Positions 51,603 to 59,480 of a stretch of DNA of 64,000 nt are shown piece after piece. The stretch lies in the NCBI GenBank assembly GCA_964391675.1, contig CAYMMX010000004.1, positions 1 to 64,000 of the forward strand, written 5' to 3'. The notes beneath the pieces were generated by a model. The model did not search any database and was not told the origin of the DNA. It saw only the letters and a list, made by a program, of their open reading frames with translations. The DNA is from CAYMMX01 sp964391675. GTDB taxonomy: Bacteria > Cyanobacteriota > Vampirovibrionia > Gastranaerophilales > Gastranaerophilaceae. Made by a program: the position numbers and the translations under genes. Each line of letters opens with the position of its first letter. Position 1 is the stretch's first letter.

Positions 51603-52385
51603 TTAATAATTTACCCATTTGTTTTTTAATCTGTTTAAATCGCCCTGTTTTTCCATATCTTCGATAATAGAATCAACTCTTCTTTCCAGTCTCTTTGTAC
51701 GGTCGTTTTTTTTAAAACCAACTGCATATGGTTCTTTTGTATATCTTTTGGGTAATAATTTTACAGTATTGTCAGATAATGCAAAGCCCAGTAGTATTGT
51801 GTCATCAGAGGTCAAAGCATCAGCATATCCTTGTTTTAGAGCAGCGAAAGCACCTGAATATGTTTTAAACCCTATGATATTTGAATCGGGTGCAATCAAT
51901 CTTATGTTTTTTTCTGAAGTTGTTCCAAAAATTATTATCACTCTCTTTCCGTTTAAATCTGACATAGATTTAATATTGCTATCATTTGGTATTAGGATAG
52001 CTTGTCCTGCAACATAATAAGGTCTTGAAAAATTAAGGATTTTCCTTCTTTCTTTTGTTGCTGTCATTGTTGCAATAACCATATCAACTTTATCTGAATT
52101 GAGCGCAGAAATTCTGTTGGCAGGAGTTACCTCTACAAATTCTATTTTGTTTTCGTCTCCAAGAATATTTTTGGCTATGTTTTTTGCTATATCAATATCA
52201 TAACCAATAAGTTCTTTATTTTCATTCATATAACTGAAAGGTTTTGTGTCGTATTTTACTCCTACTATTATTTTTTGTCTTTTTAGTATTTGATCTAATA
52301 AATCTGATTTTTGCTGGTTTTTACTGCAGCCCGAAACAGTGAATATTATAAAAATTATAACAATAATTAATGCTTTATTTTTCAT
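51603..52385 (-). CDS. Amino-acid-type ABC transporter substrate-binding lipoprotein
   Basis: 260 residues. Lipoprotein signal IIVIIFIIFTVSGCSKNQQ with lipobox Cys at about 20. The mature protein is PBPb/HisJ-GlnH-like: VGVKYDTKPFSYMNENKELI, GYDIDIAKNIAKNILGD, DMVIATMTATKERRKILNFS and the late ADALTSDDTILLGFALSD. GGGGG precedes the ATG. No permease or ATPase gene is adjacent; the SRP RNA lies just downstream in the same direction and might be partly transcribed from here. Confidence 0.9.
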   Translation of the reverse strand: MKNKALIIVIIFIIFTVSGCSKNQQKSDLLDQILKRQKIIVGVKYDTKPFSYMNENKELIGYDIDIAKNIAKNILGDENKIEFVEVTPANRISALNSDKVDMVIATMTATKERRKILNFSRPYYVAGQAILIPNDSNIKSMSDLNGKRVIIIFGTTSEKNIRLIAPDSNIIGFKTYSGAFAALKQGYADALTSDDTILLGFALSDNTVKLLPKRYTKEPYAVGFKKNDRTKRLERRVDSIIEDMEKQGDLNRLKNKWVNY

Positions 52386-52509
52386 TAAACCCCCAATAGT
52401 TTTTCTAATAAAACTGATAAAAATTTGTATATAAATATTTATTAATTTAACCTAATATAACTTATTTTTCAAGTTAATTTATTTTTACCATAATGACATT
52501 CAATATTTC

Positions 52510-52545
52510 TTGACTAATCATGTAAAGTGTGTTAGGATAAACACA
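52510..52545 (+). promoter_or_regulatory. Prepilin promoter with overlapping operator-like dyad
   Basis: TTGACT (52510-52515), a 17-base spacer and TAGGAT (52533-52538). Over the -10 box lies a perfect 6-6-6 dyad, TGTGTT-N6-AACACA (52528-52545), a plausible repressor site. Confidence 0.5.
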
Positions 52546-52593
52546 GAATTTTAAAATAAAGTTTTAAGCATATAAATGAAAGGTAGAGAGATT

Positions 52594-53160
52594 ATGAAAA
52601 AAAGATATGGATTCACTTTAGCAGAAGTATTAATTACTCTGGGTATAATCGGTGTAGTTGCTTCTATGACAATTCCAACATTGATGAATCAGACAAGTGG
52701 TGCTGAATTTAAGTCAGGATTTAAAAAATTGGTTTCAACTTTAAATCAGGCAGTTACAATGAACGTTGCATTGAATTCAGAGGATTTCAGTAATTTATCG
52801 GGTACAGATATGACTCATACGCAGTCAACTTTTTATATGTTATCTCAAAGAATGAATGTTATAGAATCAAGCAATGCTGGTGACGCATTTGGATCAATGG
52901 CAGGAACCGGTAATTATACATTGTTCTTTAATGATGGTATGGCTGTTTCTTTCCCAACCGGTGCTGCTTCTTGTGCCGCAGCTGGTGCTACAAACTGTAT
53001 GATGGTTGTTGATGTTAACGGTCGTAAAAAACCTAATCAATTATCTACAGCTACAAATGAAACAACAAAATCTAACCTAAAGGATCAGTTTGTACTTGAT
53101 TTTTATAATCAACAAGTTCTACCTCACGATTCTAAATCAAAATATGCTTTATATAATTAA
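52594..53160 (+). CDS. Type IV prepilin (major-pilin-like)
   Basis: About 188 residues. The leader KKRYG is followed by FTLAEVLITLGIIGVVASMT, a textbook class III signal with Glu5. The body is compact and Ala/Ser/Thr-rich, with NYTLFFNDGMAVSFPTGAA and MMVVDVNGRKKPNQL, a motif that recurs in other pilins here. Close in size to major pilins. I start it at 52594, since a GAGAG ribosome site lies in the 18 bases before; an ATG at 52576 adds 6 residues. Strong promoter, tandem 3' hairpins and single-gene unit suggest high expression. Confidence 0.9.
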   Translation: MKKRYGFTLAEVLITLGIIGVVASMTIPTLMNQTSGAEFKSGFKKLVSTLNQAVTMNVALNSEDFSNLSGTDMTHTQSTFYMLSQRMNVIESSNAGDAFGSMAGTGNYTLFFNDGMAVSFPTGAASCAAAGATNCMMVVDVNGRKKPNQLSTATNETTKSNLKDQFVLDFYNQQVLPHDSKSKYALYN

Positions 53161-53175
53161 GCATATTTTGATTTA
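53133..53175 (+). other. 17-bp hairpin spanning the prepilin stop codon
   Basis: Arms 53133-53149 and 53159-53175 are perfect inverted copies with a 9-base loop; the stop codon lies at the base of the right arm. Not followed by T's, so it more likely blocks 3' exonucleases than terminates. Confidence 0.55.
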
Positions 53176-53184
53176 ATATAATTA

Positions 53185-53216
53185 AAAAACCGCTTTGATA
53201 ATTCAAAGCGGTTTTT
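53185..53216. terminator. Intrinsic terminator between prepilin and lepA
   Basis: 14-bp stem AAAAACCGCTTTGA / TCAAAGCGGTTTTT with a 4-base loop. T-runs occur in both directions, so it ends both the prepilin and the convergent lepA. Confidence 0.85.
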
Positions 53217-55017
53217 AGTCTTCATTTAAGCTTAATACTGCCATAAATGCTTCTTGAGGAACATCAACTTTTCCTATTGATTTCATGCGTTTTTTCCCTT
53301 TTTTTTGTTTTTCAAGCAATTTCCTTTTTCTTGAAATATCTCCGCCATAGCATTTATCTAAAACATTTTTTCTCATCGCCTTTATAGTTGTTCTGGCAAT
53401 AATTCTTCCTCCCACTGCAGCTTGAATAGGAACTTCAAAAAGTTGTCTGGGTATTATATCCTTTAATTTTGTTGCTAATTTTTGTCCGATAAAAAAAGCA
53501 CTATCTTTGTGACAAATAACAGAAAGTGCATCTACAATTTCATTTGCAAGTAATATATCTAGTTTGACTAAATCTGAGCGTTTGTAGTCATAAAATTCAT
53601 AGTCCATGCTTGCATATCCTTTAGTTCTTGATTTCAATTGATCATAAAAATCAGTTATAACTTCGCTTAGAGGGATATGATATTCCAAGTCAGCTCTAAT
53701 TTTGTCTAAATATTTCATATTGATAAATATTCCCCTTTTAGATTGTGCTAAATCCATAAGAGTACCCACATATTCATTGGGGGTAATAATCTGTACTTTT
53801 ACATAAGGTTCTTCTATATATTCTCTGTATTGTGGACCCGGTAAGTTTGCAGGGTTATCAATTTCTACAACTTCTCCATTGGTTTTGTATACTTTATAAA
53901 TTACTGATGGAGCAGTTGTAACCAATGATAAATTATATTCTCTTTCCAATCGTTCCTGAGCAATTTCCATGTGAAGCATTCCTAAAAAACCGCATCTAAA
54001 ACCAAATCCTAATGCGCTGGACGTTTCTGGTTCAAAAGTTATACTGCTGTCACTGAGTTTAAGTTTTTCCAGTGCTTCCTTTAAATCTTGATAGTCTTCA
54101 TTATCAACAGGATAAAGACCTGAAAAAACCATAGGCAAAGCTTCTTTATATCCCGCAAGAGGTTCATTTGCAGGAGTATCAACTAAGGTTATTGTGTCAC
54201 CTACAAATCTTGTAATTTCTTTGATAGAACCGGCAAAATAACCAACGTCACCGCAGACCAGTTCTTCTACTTGAACCCTATTTGGTTTTAGATAACCTAA
54301 TTCAACTACTTCATATTTTTTCCCTGAAGCCATGAATTTAACATTATCACCCAATTTGATTTTTCCATCAATAACTTTAAAGAAACATAATGTGCCTAAA
54401 TACTGGTCATATGAACTATCAAAAACTAATGCACGTAGTGGTTTTTCTGTAGTGTCAACAGGTGGTGAAATCATATCAACAACAGCTTCTAATACATTTT
54501 CGATTCCTAATCCGGTTTTAGCACTGACAGGAATTGCCATACTCGCATCAATTCCCAAAATTTCTTCAATTTCAGTTTTTACTTTTTCTACATCAGCAGA
54601 AGGTAAATCAATTTTGTTTATTACAGGAATAATGTCTAAATTTTGTTCTATTGCGAGATAAACATTTGCCAGAGTTTGGGCTTCTACTCCTTGAGTCGCA
54701 TCTACAATCAATAGTGCCCCTTCACATGCAGCAAGTGAACGAGATACTTCATAAGAAAAGTCAACATGCCCTGGAGTATCTATTAAATTTAGTATGTAAT
54801 CTTTGCCGCTTTTTGCTTTATAATTCATTCTTGCAGCATTCAGTTTTATTGTTATGCCCCGTTCTCTTTCGATATCCATGCTGTCAAGCAGTTGCTCTTG
54901 CATATCTCTTTCAGCTATAGTATCTGTGAATTCGAGTAAACGATCTGCCAGTGTTGATTTTCCGTGGTCTATATGTGCTATTATACAAAAATTTCGTACA
55001 TTTTCCCTGTATTTCAT
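53215..55017 (-). CDS. lepA: Elongation factor 4
   Basis: 600 residues from the ATG at 55017. G1 is CIIAHIDHGKSTLADRLLE, G3 LIDTPGHVDFSYEVSRSLAA, G4 VINKIDLPSAD, and the LepA-specific C-terminus has KLLEKQKKGKKRMKSIGKVD. It is a translational GTPase acting on stalled ribosomes. An in-frame start at 55071 adds 18 residues, but a -10 box TATAAT (55025-55030) lies inside it, so I reject it. Divergent from rpiB with back-to-back promoters. Confidence 0.97.
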   Translation of the reverse strand: MKYRENVRNFCIIAHIDHGKSTLADRLLEFTDTIAERDMQEQLLDSMDIERERGITIKLNAARMNYKAKSGKDYILNLIDTPGHVDFSYEVSRSLAACEGALLIVDATQGVEAQTLANVYLAIEQNLDIIPVINKIDLPSADVEKVKTEIEEILGIDASMAIPVSAKTGLGIENVLEAVVDMISPPVDTTEKPLRALVFDSSYDQYLGTLCFFKVIDGKIKLGDNVKFMASGKKYEVVELGYLKPNRVQVEELVCGDVGYFAGSIKEITRFVGDTITLVDTPANEPLAGYKEALPMVFSGLYPVDNEDYQDLKEALEKLKLSDSSITFEPETSSALGFGFRCGFLGMLHMEIAQERLEREYNLSLVTTAPSVIYKVYKTNGEVVEIDNPANLPGPQYREYIEEPYVKVQIITPNEYVGTLMDLAQSKRGIFINMKYLDKIRADLEYHIPLSEVITDFYDQLKSRTKGYASMDYEFYDYKRSDLVKLDILLANEIVDALSVICHKDSAFFIGQKLATKLKDIIPRQLFEVPIQAAVGGRIIARTTIKAMRKNVLDKCYGGDISRKRKLLEKQKKGKKRMKSIGKVDVPQEAFMAVLSLNED

Positions 55018-55024
55018 ATATAAA

Positions 55025-55052
55025 ATTATATCATAAACAATTATTGTTACAA
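55025..55052 (-). promoter_or_regulatory. lepA promoter, leaderless type
   Basis: On the minus strand TTGTAA (55047-55052), a 16-base spacer and TATAAT (55025-55030), 7 bases before the lepA ATG. No Shine-Dalgarno. Confidence 0.5.
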
Positions 55053-55089
55053 AGTATTGAGTTATATGCATATGTACGTTATTTAATAG

Positions 55090-55095
55090 TATAAT
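55090..55095 (+). promoter_or_regulatory. rpiB -10 box, leaderless type
   Basis: TATAAT, 7 bases before the ATG at 55103; no clear -35. Faces away from the lepA promoter about 40 bases off. Confidence 0.45.
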
Positions 55096-55102
55096 GTTGT
55101 GT

Positions 55103-55549
55103 ATGAAAAATTATACTATTGTGGTTGGTTCTGATCATGGCGGATTTAAGCTAAAGCAAAAAATTATTGAGTTCTTAAGAGGCAAAGATATTCAATTTGA
55201 AGATTTTGGAACTTTTGATGAAGAATCCTGTGATTATCCCGATATAGCAAAAAAAGTTGCGTCAGCTGTTACTGATGGAAAATTTAATAAAGGTATTTTG
55301 TTATGTGGTACCGGCATTGGTATGTCTATTGTAGCTAACAAAGTTAAAGGAATCAGAGCCGCTTTGTGTTCAGATACTTTTTCAGCCAGAATGTCCAGAG
55401 AACATAATGATTCAAATGTTTTATGTATAGGACAGCGAGTTGTTGGAGAAGGATTGGCTCTTGATATCCTAGATGTTTGGTTAAATTCTGAATTTCAAAA
55501 TGGAAGACATAAAATTAGAGTAGATAAAATAAAAAATTGTGAGGGTTGA
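55103..55549 (+). CDS. rpiB: Ribose-5-phosphate isomerase B
   Basis: 148 residues. IVVGSDHGGFKLKQKIIEFL at the N-terminus, CDYPDIAKKVASAV, the catalytic Cys in LLCGTGIGMSIVANKVKGIR and REHNDSNVLCIGQRV are diagnostic of the RpiB/LacAB family. It interconverts ribose-5-P and ribulose-5-P. An ATG at 55094 lies inside the -10 box, so I start at 55103. Its TGA stop overlaps the rsfS ATG. Confidence 0.95.
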   Translation: MKNYTIVVGSDHGGFKLKQKIIEFLRGKDIQFEDFGTFDEESCDYPDIAKKVASAVTDGKFNKGILLCGTGIGMSIVANKVKGIRAALCSDTFSARMSREHNDSNVLCIGQRVVGEGLALDILDVWLNSEFQNGRHKIRVDKIKNCEG

Positions 55550-55944
55550 TGATTGAAGTAACATCTGACAAATTATCAAGTGTTATAGCCCGAATTTTGG
55601 ATGATAAGTTAGGAAGTGATATTTCTATTTTAAACATTAGCAATGTTTCAGTTTTAGCGGATTATTTTGTAATTTGCTCAGCTGATACTTCAACACAGGT
55701 GCGGGCTCTTACTTCATATGTTAAAGAAAGAATCAAAGACTTATTTGAAAGGCAACCTTCAGGACAAGAAAGTGACTTGAAGAATCGATGGAATCTGTTA
55801 GATTATGGTGACGTAATTGTTCATATATTACATAGAGAAGAAAGAGAAACATACGCAATCGAAAAATTTTGGAATCACGCATTTAAAATTTCTGAGTCTA
55901 ATTGGAAAAAAGAATCAGATGAATATTCGGAGTATATAAAATGA
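55549..55944 (+). CDS. rsfS: Ribosome silencing factor RsfS (Iojap/YbeB)
   Basis: 131 residues. SVLADYFVICSADTSTQVRA then NRWNLLDYGDVIVHILHREE then YAIEKFWNHA are the family signatures. It binds L14 and stops subunit joining in starvation. The start ATG overlaps the rpiB stop and its own TGA overlaps the next gene's ATG (ATGA), so the set is tightly coupled. Confidence 0.95.
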   Translation: MIEVTSDKLSSVIARILDDKLGSDISILNISNVSVLADYFVICSADTSTQVRALTSYVKERIKDLFERQPSGQESDLKNRWNLLDYGDVIVHILHREERETYAIEKFWNHAFKISESNWKKESDEYSEYIK

Positions 55945-56819
55945 AAAAAGACAGTGTTATTGTTAAATTAAATGGTGGACTTGGTAATCAAATGTTTCAA
56001 TGGGCTTTAGCTCGTATGATTCAAACGACTACGGATATGGATGTTTATTTGGATATGTCTTATTTTGATAAACCATATGCGAGAGATTACCAGCTCAATA
56101 TTTTTAATTTTGATCCTAAGTTTGTAGAAGATACTTGGACAAAAATTAAATTAGCTATTATATGGAAATTTAGAGCTTTTTTGCGTTGGGAAAAAGTTTT
56201 TGGGTTTATAGTATTTTCAGAAAAACAATTTAATTTCGATAGGAATATCCACAGAATTAGACCAAATACCTTTATAGAAGGTTTCTTTCAGAGCGAATTA
56301 TATTTTAAATGTATAGAAAATGCACTAAGAGATGATTTTAAATTTGCAAGCTTACCGGATGAAAATAATAGAAAAGTTCTAAATATGATTAGTTCAGGCG
56401 TATCAATATCTCTTCATATTAGACGAGGTGATTATGTTGATAAGAAAAGATATAAAGATGTTTATGCAGAGTGTTCGACTGATTATTATATGAGAGCAAT
56501 TAAATATTTTGAAAAAAAATTCCCTGAATTTACAGTATTTGTATTTTCTGATGACATTAATTGGGTTAGAAATAATTTTAAATTACCTTGTAAATGTGTT
56601 TTTGTTGGCCACAATAAAGGAAAAAATTCATATGAAGATTTAAGGTTAATGAGTTCTTGTACACATAATATTATAGCAAACAGCACATTTTCTTGGTGGG
56701 GTGCATGGTTAAATTCTAATCCTAATAAAATTGTAATTGCACCTAAAAAGTGGTTTAAGGATGATAATATTGTGCAAACTGATATAATTCCTGCAGAGTG
56801 GATACAATTGGATAATTAA
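55941..56819 (+). CDS. Alpha-1,2-fucosyltransferase-like GT11
   Basis: 292 residues. LNGGLGNQMFQWALARMIQ, the donor-binding motif SLHIRRGDYVDKKRYK (H-x-R-R-x-D), and the closing ANSTFSWWGAWLNSNPNKIV with APKKWF identify GT11. These enzymes add fucose (from GDP-fucose) in alpha-1,2 linkage to galactose, giving H-antigen-like ends. No GDP-fucose genes (gmd, fcl) lie in the window. Translationally coupled to rsfS, an unusual pairing. A GT2 gene follows 10 bases later. Confidence 0.88.
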   Translation: MKKDSVIVKLNGGLGNQMFQWALARMIQTTTDMDVYLDMSYFDKPYARDYQLNIFNFDPKFVEDTWTKIKLAIIWKFRAFLRWEKVFGFIVFSEKQFNFDRNIHRIRPNTFIEGFFQSELYFKCIENALRDDFKFASLPDENNRKVLNMISSGVSISLHIRRGDYVDKKRYKDVYAECSTDYYMRAIKYFEKKFPEFTVFVFSDDINWVRNNFKLPCKCVFVGHNKGKNSYEDLRLMSSCTHNIIANSTFSWWGAWLNSNPNKIVIAPKKWFKDDNIVQTDIIPAEWIQLDN

Positions 56820-56829
56820 GGAACCTTTT

Positions 56830-57609
56830 ATGGCAACAATTTCGGTAGTTATAAATACATTAAATGCTGACAGACTTTTAGATAAGTGCCTTGATAGCGT
56901 TAAAAATGCTGATGAAATTATAATTTGCGATATGTACTCTGAAGATAAAACAATTGAAATTGCAGAAAAATTCGGCTGTAAAATAGTTTACCATCAACGT
57001 ACTGGTATAGTTGAACCTGCCAGGAACTGGGCAATGGAACAGGCGTCAGGAGATTGGATATTGATTTTAGATGCTGATGAAATTGTTACTCCGGAACTTT
57101 GGCAATATTTAAAATCTTATGCAAATAATCCGAAAGAAAATTATTATGCTTGTAATATCCCAAGGGAAACAGCTATGGATGGAAAAATATTAAGATCATG
57201 GTATCAGGAAGGTTGTAAACGTTTTTGGAAAAAGGGGATTTGTACTTACACCGATGCTATACATCAAATGCCGATAACTCAAGAAGGAAATGATTATTGG
57301 ATAAAAGGTAAAAATCTATATATTATACATTATCATATGCCTTCTATTAGTTCCTTTAATGAAAAAATTGATAGATATACCGATTTTGAAATAAAAAGAT
57401 TTATTGAAAAAGGGAAGAAATTTTCTTTATTTAAGCTTATTAGCAGGCCTTTTTATGAATTTTTTAAATTTTATATCCTAAAGGGTGGTGTTTTTGATGG
57501 TATACATGGTTTAATTTTTGCAAAAATGCAAGCGTATTATAAATTTATTCAATGGGCAAAATTATACGAAAAAGAGTTTAAAGAAAAGAATAAAGATTTA
57601 ATTTATTAA
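56830..57609 (+). CDS. Family 2 glycosyltransferase (WaaE/KdtX-like)
   Basis: 259 residues with GT-A fold: SVVINTLNADRLLDKCLDSV, ADEIIICDMYSEDKTIEIAE, EPARNWAMEQASGDWILILD and the DxD-type motif LDADEIVTP. The C-terminal helical part with FKFYILKGGVFDGIHGLIFA is typical of LPS-core GT2 enzymes (WaaE). AAGGAAC precedes the ATG. Ends 4 bases inside the convergent dehydratase-activase gene. Likely works on LPS or surface glycan with the GT11. Confidence 0.88.
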   Translation: MATISVVINTLNADRLLDKCLDSVKNADEIIICDMYSEDKTIEIAEKFGCKIVYHQRTGIVEPARNWAMEQASGDWILILDADEIVTPELWQYLKSYANNPKENYYACNIPRETAMDGKILRSWYQEGCKRFWKKGICTYTDAIHQMPITQEGNDYWIKGKNLYIIHYHMPSISSFNEKIDRYTDFEIKRFIEKGKKFSLFKLISRPFYEFFKFYILKGGVFDGIHGLIFAKMQAYYKFIQWAKLYEKEFKEKNKDLIY

Positions 57610-58673
57610 TTTTTATTCTGTACTTCATCTTGAACTTGAATAAAATTTGTATTAGGAATATATTCTGTTTCTGTCAAGCTAATTTTATTTATAATTTTTG
57701 CTCTTTTTTTACGGTAAAGCATATCAACAAAAGCTTCTAATCTGGTTATAAATCCGGCTTCGCCCGTATGTTCGTCTATTGTTAAGTTTAAAAGAGGTTT
57801 GTTGAATTGTTTTGATTTTCTGGTAATTCTTTCAATCATTAATGAGTCAGGACCGCATCCGAATGCTGTTAGTGTTATAATGCCGTCTATTTTATTATCT
57901 TTTAAATAATGACCCGCACATCCTGTCATTTCTCTTTCATTGGCCCAATATATTTGCTGATTAAGGGCATTCATTCCTTCATCAAGTTGTTCGTTTGTCA
58001 ATAATAGTGATGAATATACTTTAACATCCATATCTTTTAATTTATCAAAGATTTTCATAGATGTTTTTTCATCATAAATATTATAAGAATGAGAAACAAG
58101 GGCTATTGATATAGGGTATTCTTTATCATCTTTTGATATGAATACTTTTCCTTGAAGGGCATAATTCATTGCCTGTTTATAATCCATTCCGGATGAAGTC
58201 ATAACTTTAAAATTGTTATAAACTTTCCATCCTGTTTTGGAAGCTTGTTTAATTCTGTTTGAATCAGTAATGCCGTAATATGCTGCAATCTCATTTAAGA
58301 ATTCATAAAAACCTTGATTCTTTTCAGATTTATCTAATGTCGCTTCTACAATAGTAAAATCCTTCTTAATAACGTTTCTTATTAAATCGGGTAAACCCCT
58401 TATTTTTGAACAATTATATATTTTGGGTGCAATTGATTGAAACGAAGGTATAAAAATTTTTTCTACACCTTTATCTAATAAATTAAGAACATGACCTACA
58501 AAAACTTTTACAGGAAGGCATGTTTCTGTTACAACCAGCGATGCGCCATTAGATAGGGTTTTTTTTGTGGTTTTATCTGATAAAATAATTTCAATGCCTA
58601 AATCGGTAAAAAAACCGTAAAAGAAAGGGTAATTTTCGTAAAAAGACATTGCTCTGGGTATTCCGATTTTCAT
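57606..58673 (-). CDS. Acyl-CoA dehydratase activase-related protein (DUF2229-like)
   Basis: 355 residues. KIGIPRAMSFYENYPFFYGF at the N-terminus, SLVVTETCLPVKVFVGHVLN with a Cys, IFIPSFQSIAPKIYNCSKIR, MTGCAGHYLKDNKIDGIITL and LTAFGCGPDSLMIERIT are the family marks; the Cys residues could bind an Fe-S cluster. Related proteins accompany or are fused to the ASKHA ATPase of 2-hydroxyacyl-CoA dehydratase systems. Here no ATPase part or dehydratase is near, so a different role is possible. AAGGAAA precedes the ATG. Confidence 0.8.
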   Translation of the reverse strand: MKIGIPRAMSFYENYPFFYGFFTDLGIEIILSDKTTKKTLSNGASLVVTETCLPVKVFVGHVLNLLDKGVEKIFIPSFQSIAPKIYNCSKIRGLPDLIRNVIKKDFTIVEATLDKSEKNQGFYEFLNEIAAYYGITDSNRIKQASKTGWKVYNNFKVMTSSGMDYKQAMNYALQGKVFISKDDKEYPISIALVSHSYNIYDEKTSMKIFDKLKDMDVKVYSSLLLTNEQLDEGMNALNQQIYWANEREMTGCAGHYLKDNKIDGIITLTAFGCGPDSLMIERITRKSKQFNKPLLNLTIDEHTGEAGFITRLEAFVDMLYRKKRAKIINKISLTETEYIPNTNFIQVQDEVQNKN

Positions 58674-58843
58674 TGTATATTTCCTTTACTATGTTTATAG
58701 TAATGCAAACATTATTTTTTTCCAAGTGATAAGTTATTTTTTGTAACGTTATTTTTATTTTAATAAAAAATACTGCAAATATACCTGTTTTTTTGTTAAT
58801 AATATATTAAAATATTTTCATATAATTATAAGTTGGAGTTTTT

Positions 58844-59479
58844 ATGGTTGATAAATTGAATACAGAACTAGATGGAGCTTTTTTAAAAAAATTCTTTGGT
58901 TTAACTGATAGAGTTATCCCTGAAGGTCAGGAAATTACGCCAGCTATGCTCAGGAAGCAATTGGATGAAATATCAGATGCTATTATTGAGTTAAAACAAG
59001 AAGCAAAGGAAAAAGCAAGTGCTTCTGCTCCTGTTCAAAAAACTCCACCCCCTCCTTCACCTGCTTTTGGAGGTACTTTTACAGATGATGATGGTTTTAA
59101 TCTGCCCAAAAAAACAATTTTAATTATAGATGATTTGGGTGTAATTACATATCAGTTAGGTGTTTTATTTAAGCAATACAATTATGATGTTATTACTTCA
59201 AAAGAAATTTATGACGCTATTGATAAGTTTAAAAAACAAAGTTTTGATTTAGTTATTATGGATTTATTTATTCCGACAGAAAGAGAAGGATTTATTTTAT
59301 TAGAAGAGCTAAAAAAGATTTCTATGAGCAAGCAGAAACCAACAAAAATAGGAGTTATGTCTGCTTCAGGTAAAAAAGAACATAAGCAACTTTGTAAAAT
59401 GAAAGGTGCTGAATTTTATGTTGAAAAAATAGATGACTGGCAAAAAGAACTTTATGGAATTATTAATTCATTAAAATAA
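58844..59479 (+). CDS. Response-regulator receiver protein
   Basis: 211 residues. The N-terminal 65 residues are helical (LRKQLDEISDAIIELKQEAK), followed by a Pro-rich linker and, from about 85, a receiver domain: TILIIDDLGVITYQLGVLFK with the acidic pair, phospho-acceptor Asp in FDLVIMDLFIPTE, Ser in IGVMSASGKKEH and Lys in YVEKIDDW. No DNA-binding output. GGAG precedes the ATG. It ends next to the convergent atpG. Partner unknown; the soluble histidine kinase at 15868 is one candidate. Confidence 0.88.
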   Translation: MVDKLNTELDGAFLKKFFGLTDRVIPEGQEITPAMLRKQLDEISDAIIELKQEAKEKASASAPVQKTPPPPSPAFGGTFTDDDGFNLPKKTILIIDDLGVITYQLGVLFKQYNYDVITSKEIYDAIDKFKKQSFDLVIMDLFIPTEREGFILLEELKKISMSKQKPTKIGVMSASGKKEHKQLCKMKGAEFYVEKIDDWQKELYGIINSLK

Positions 59480-59480
59480 A

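Noticed and set aside
54332..55036. Plus-strand ORFs opposite lepA
   Set aside because: Antisense of a conserved GTPase gene; no ribosome sites.
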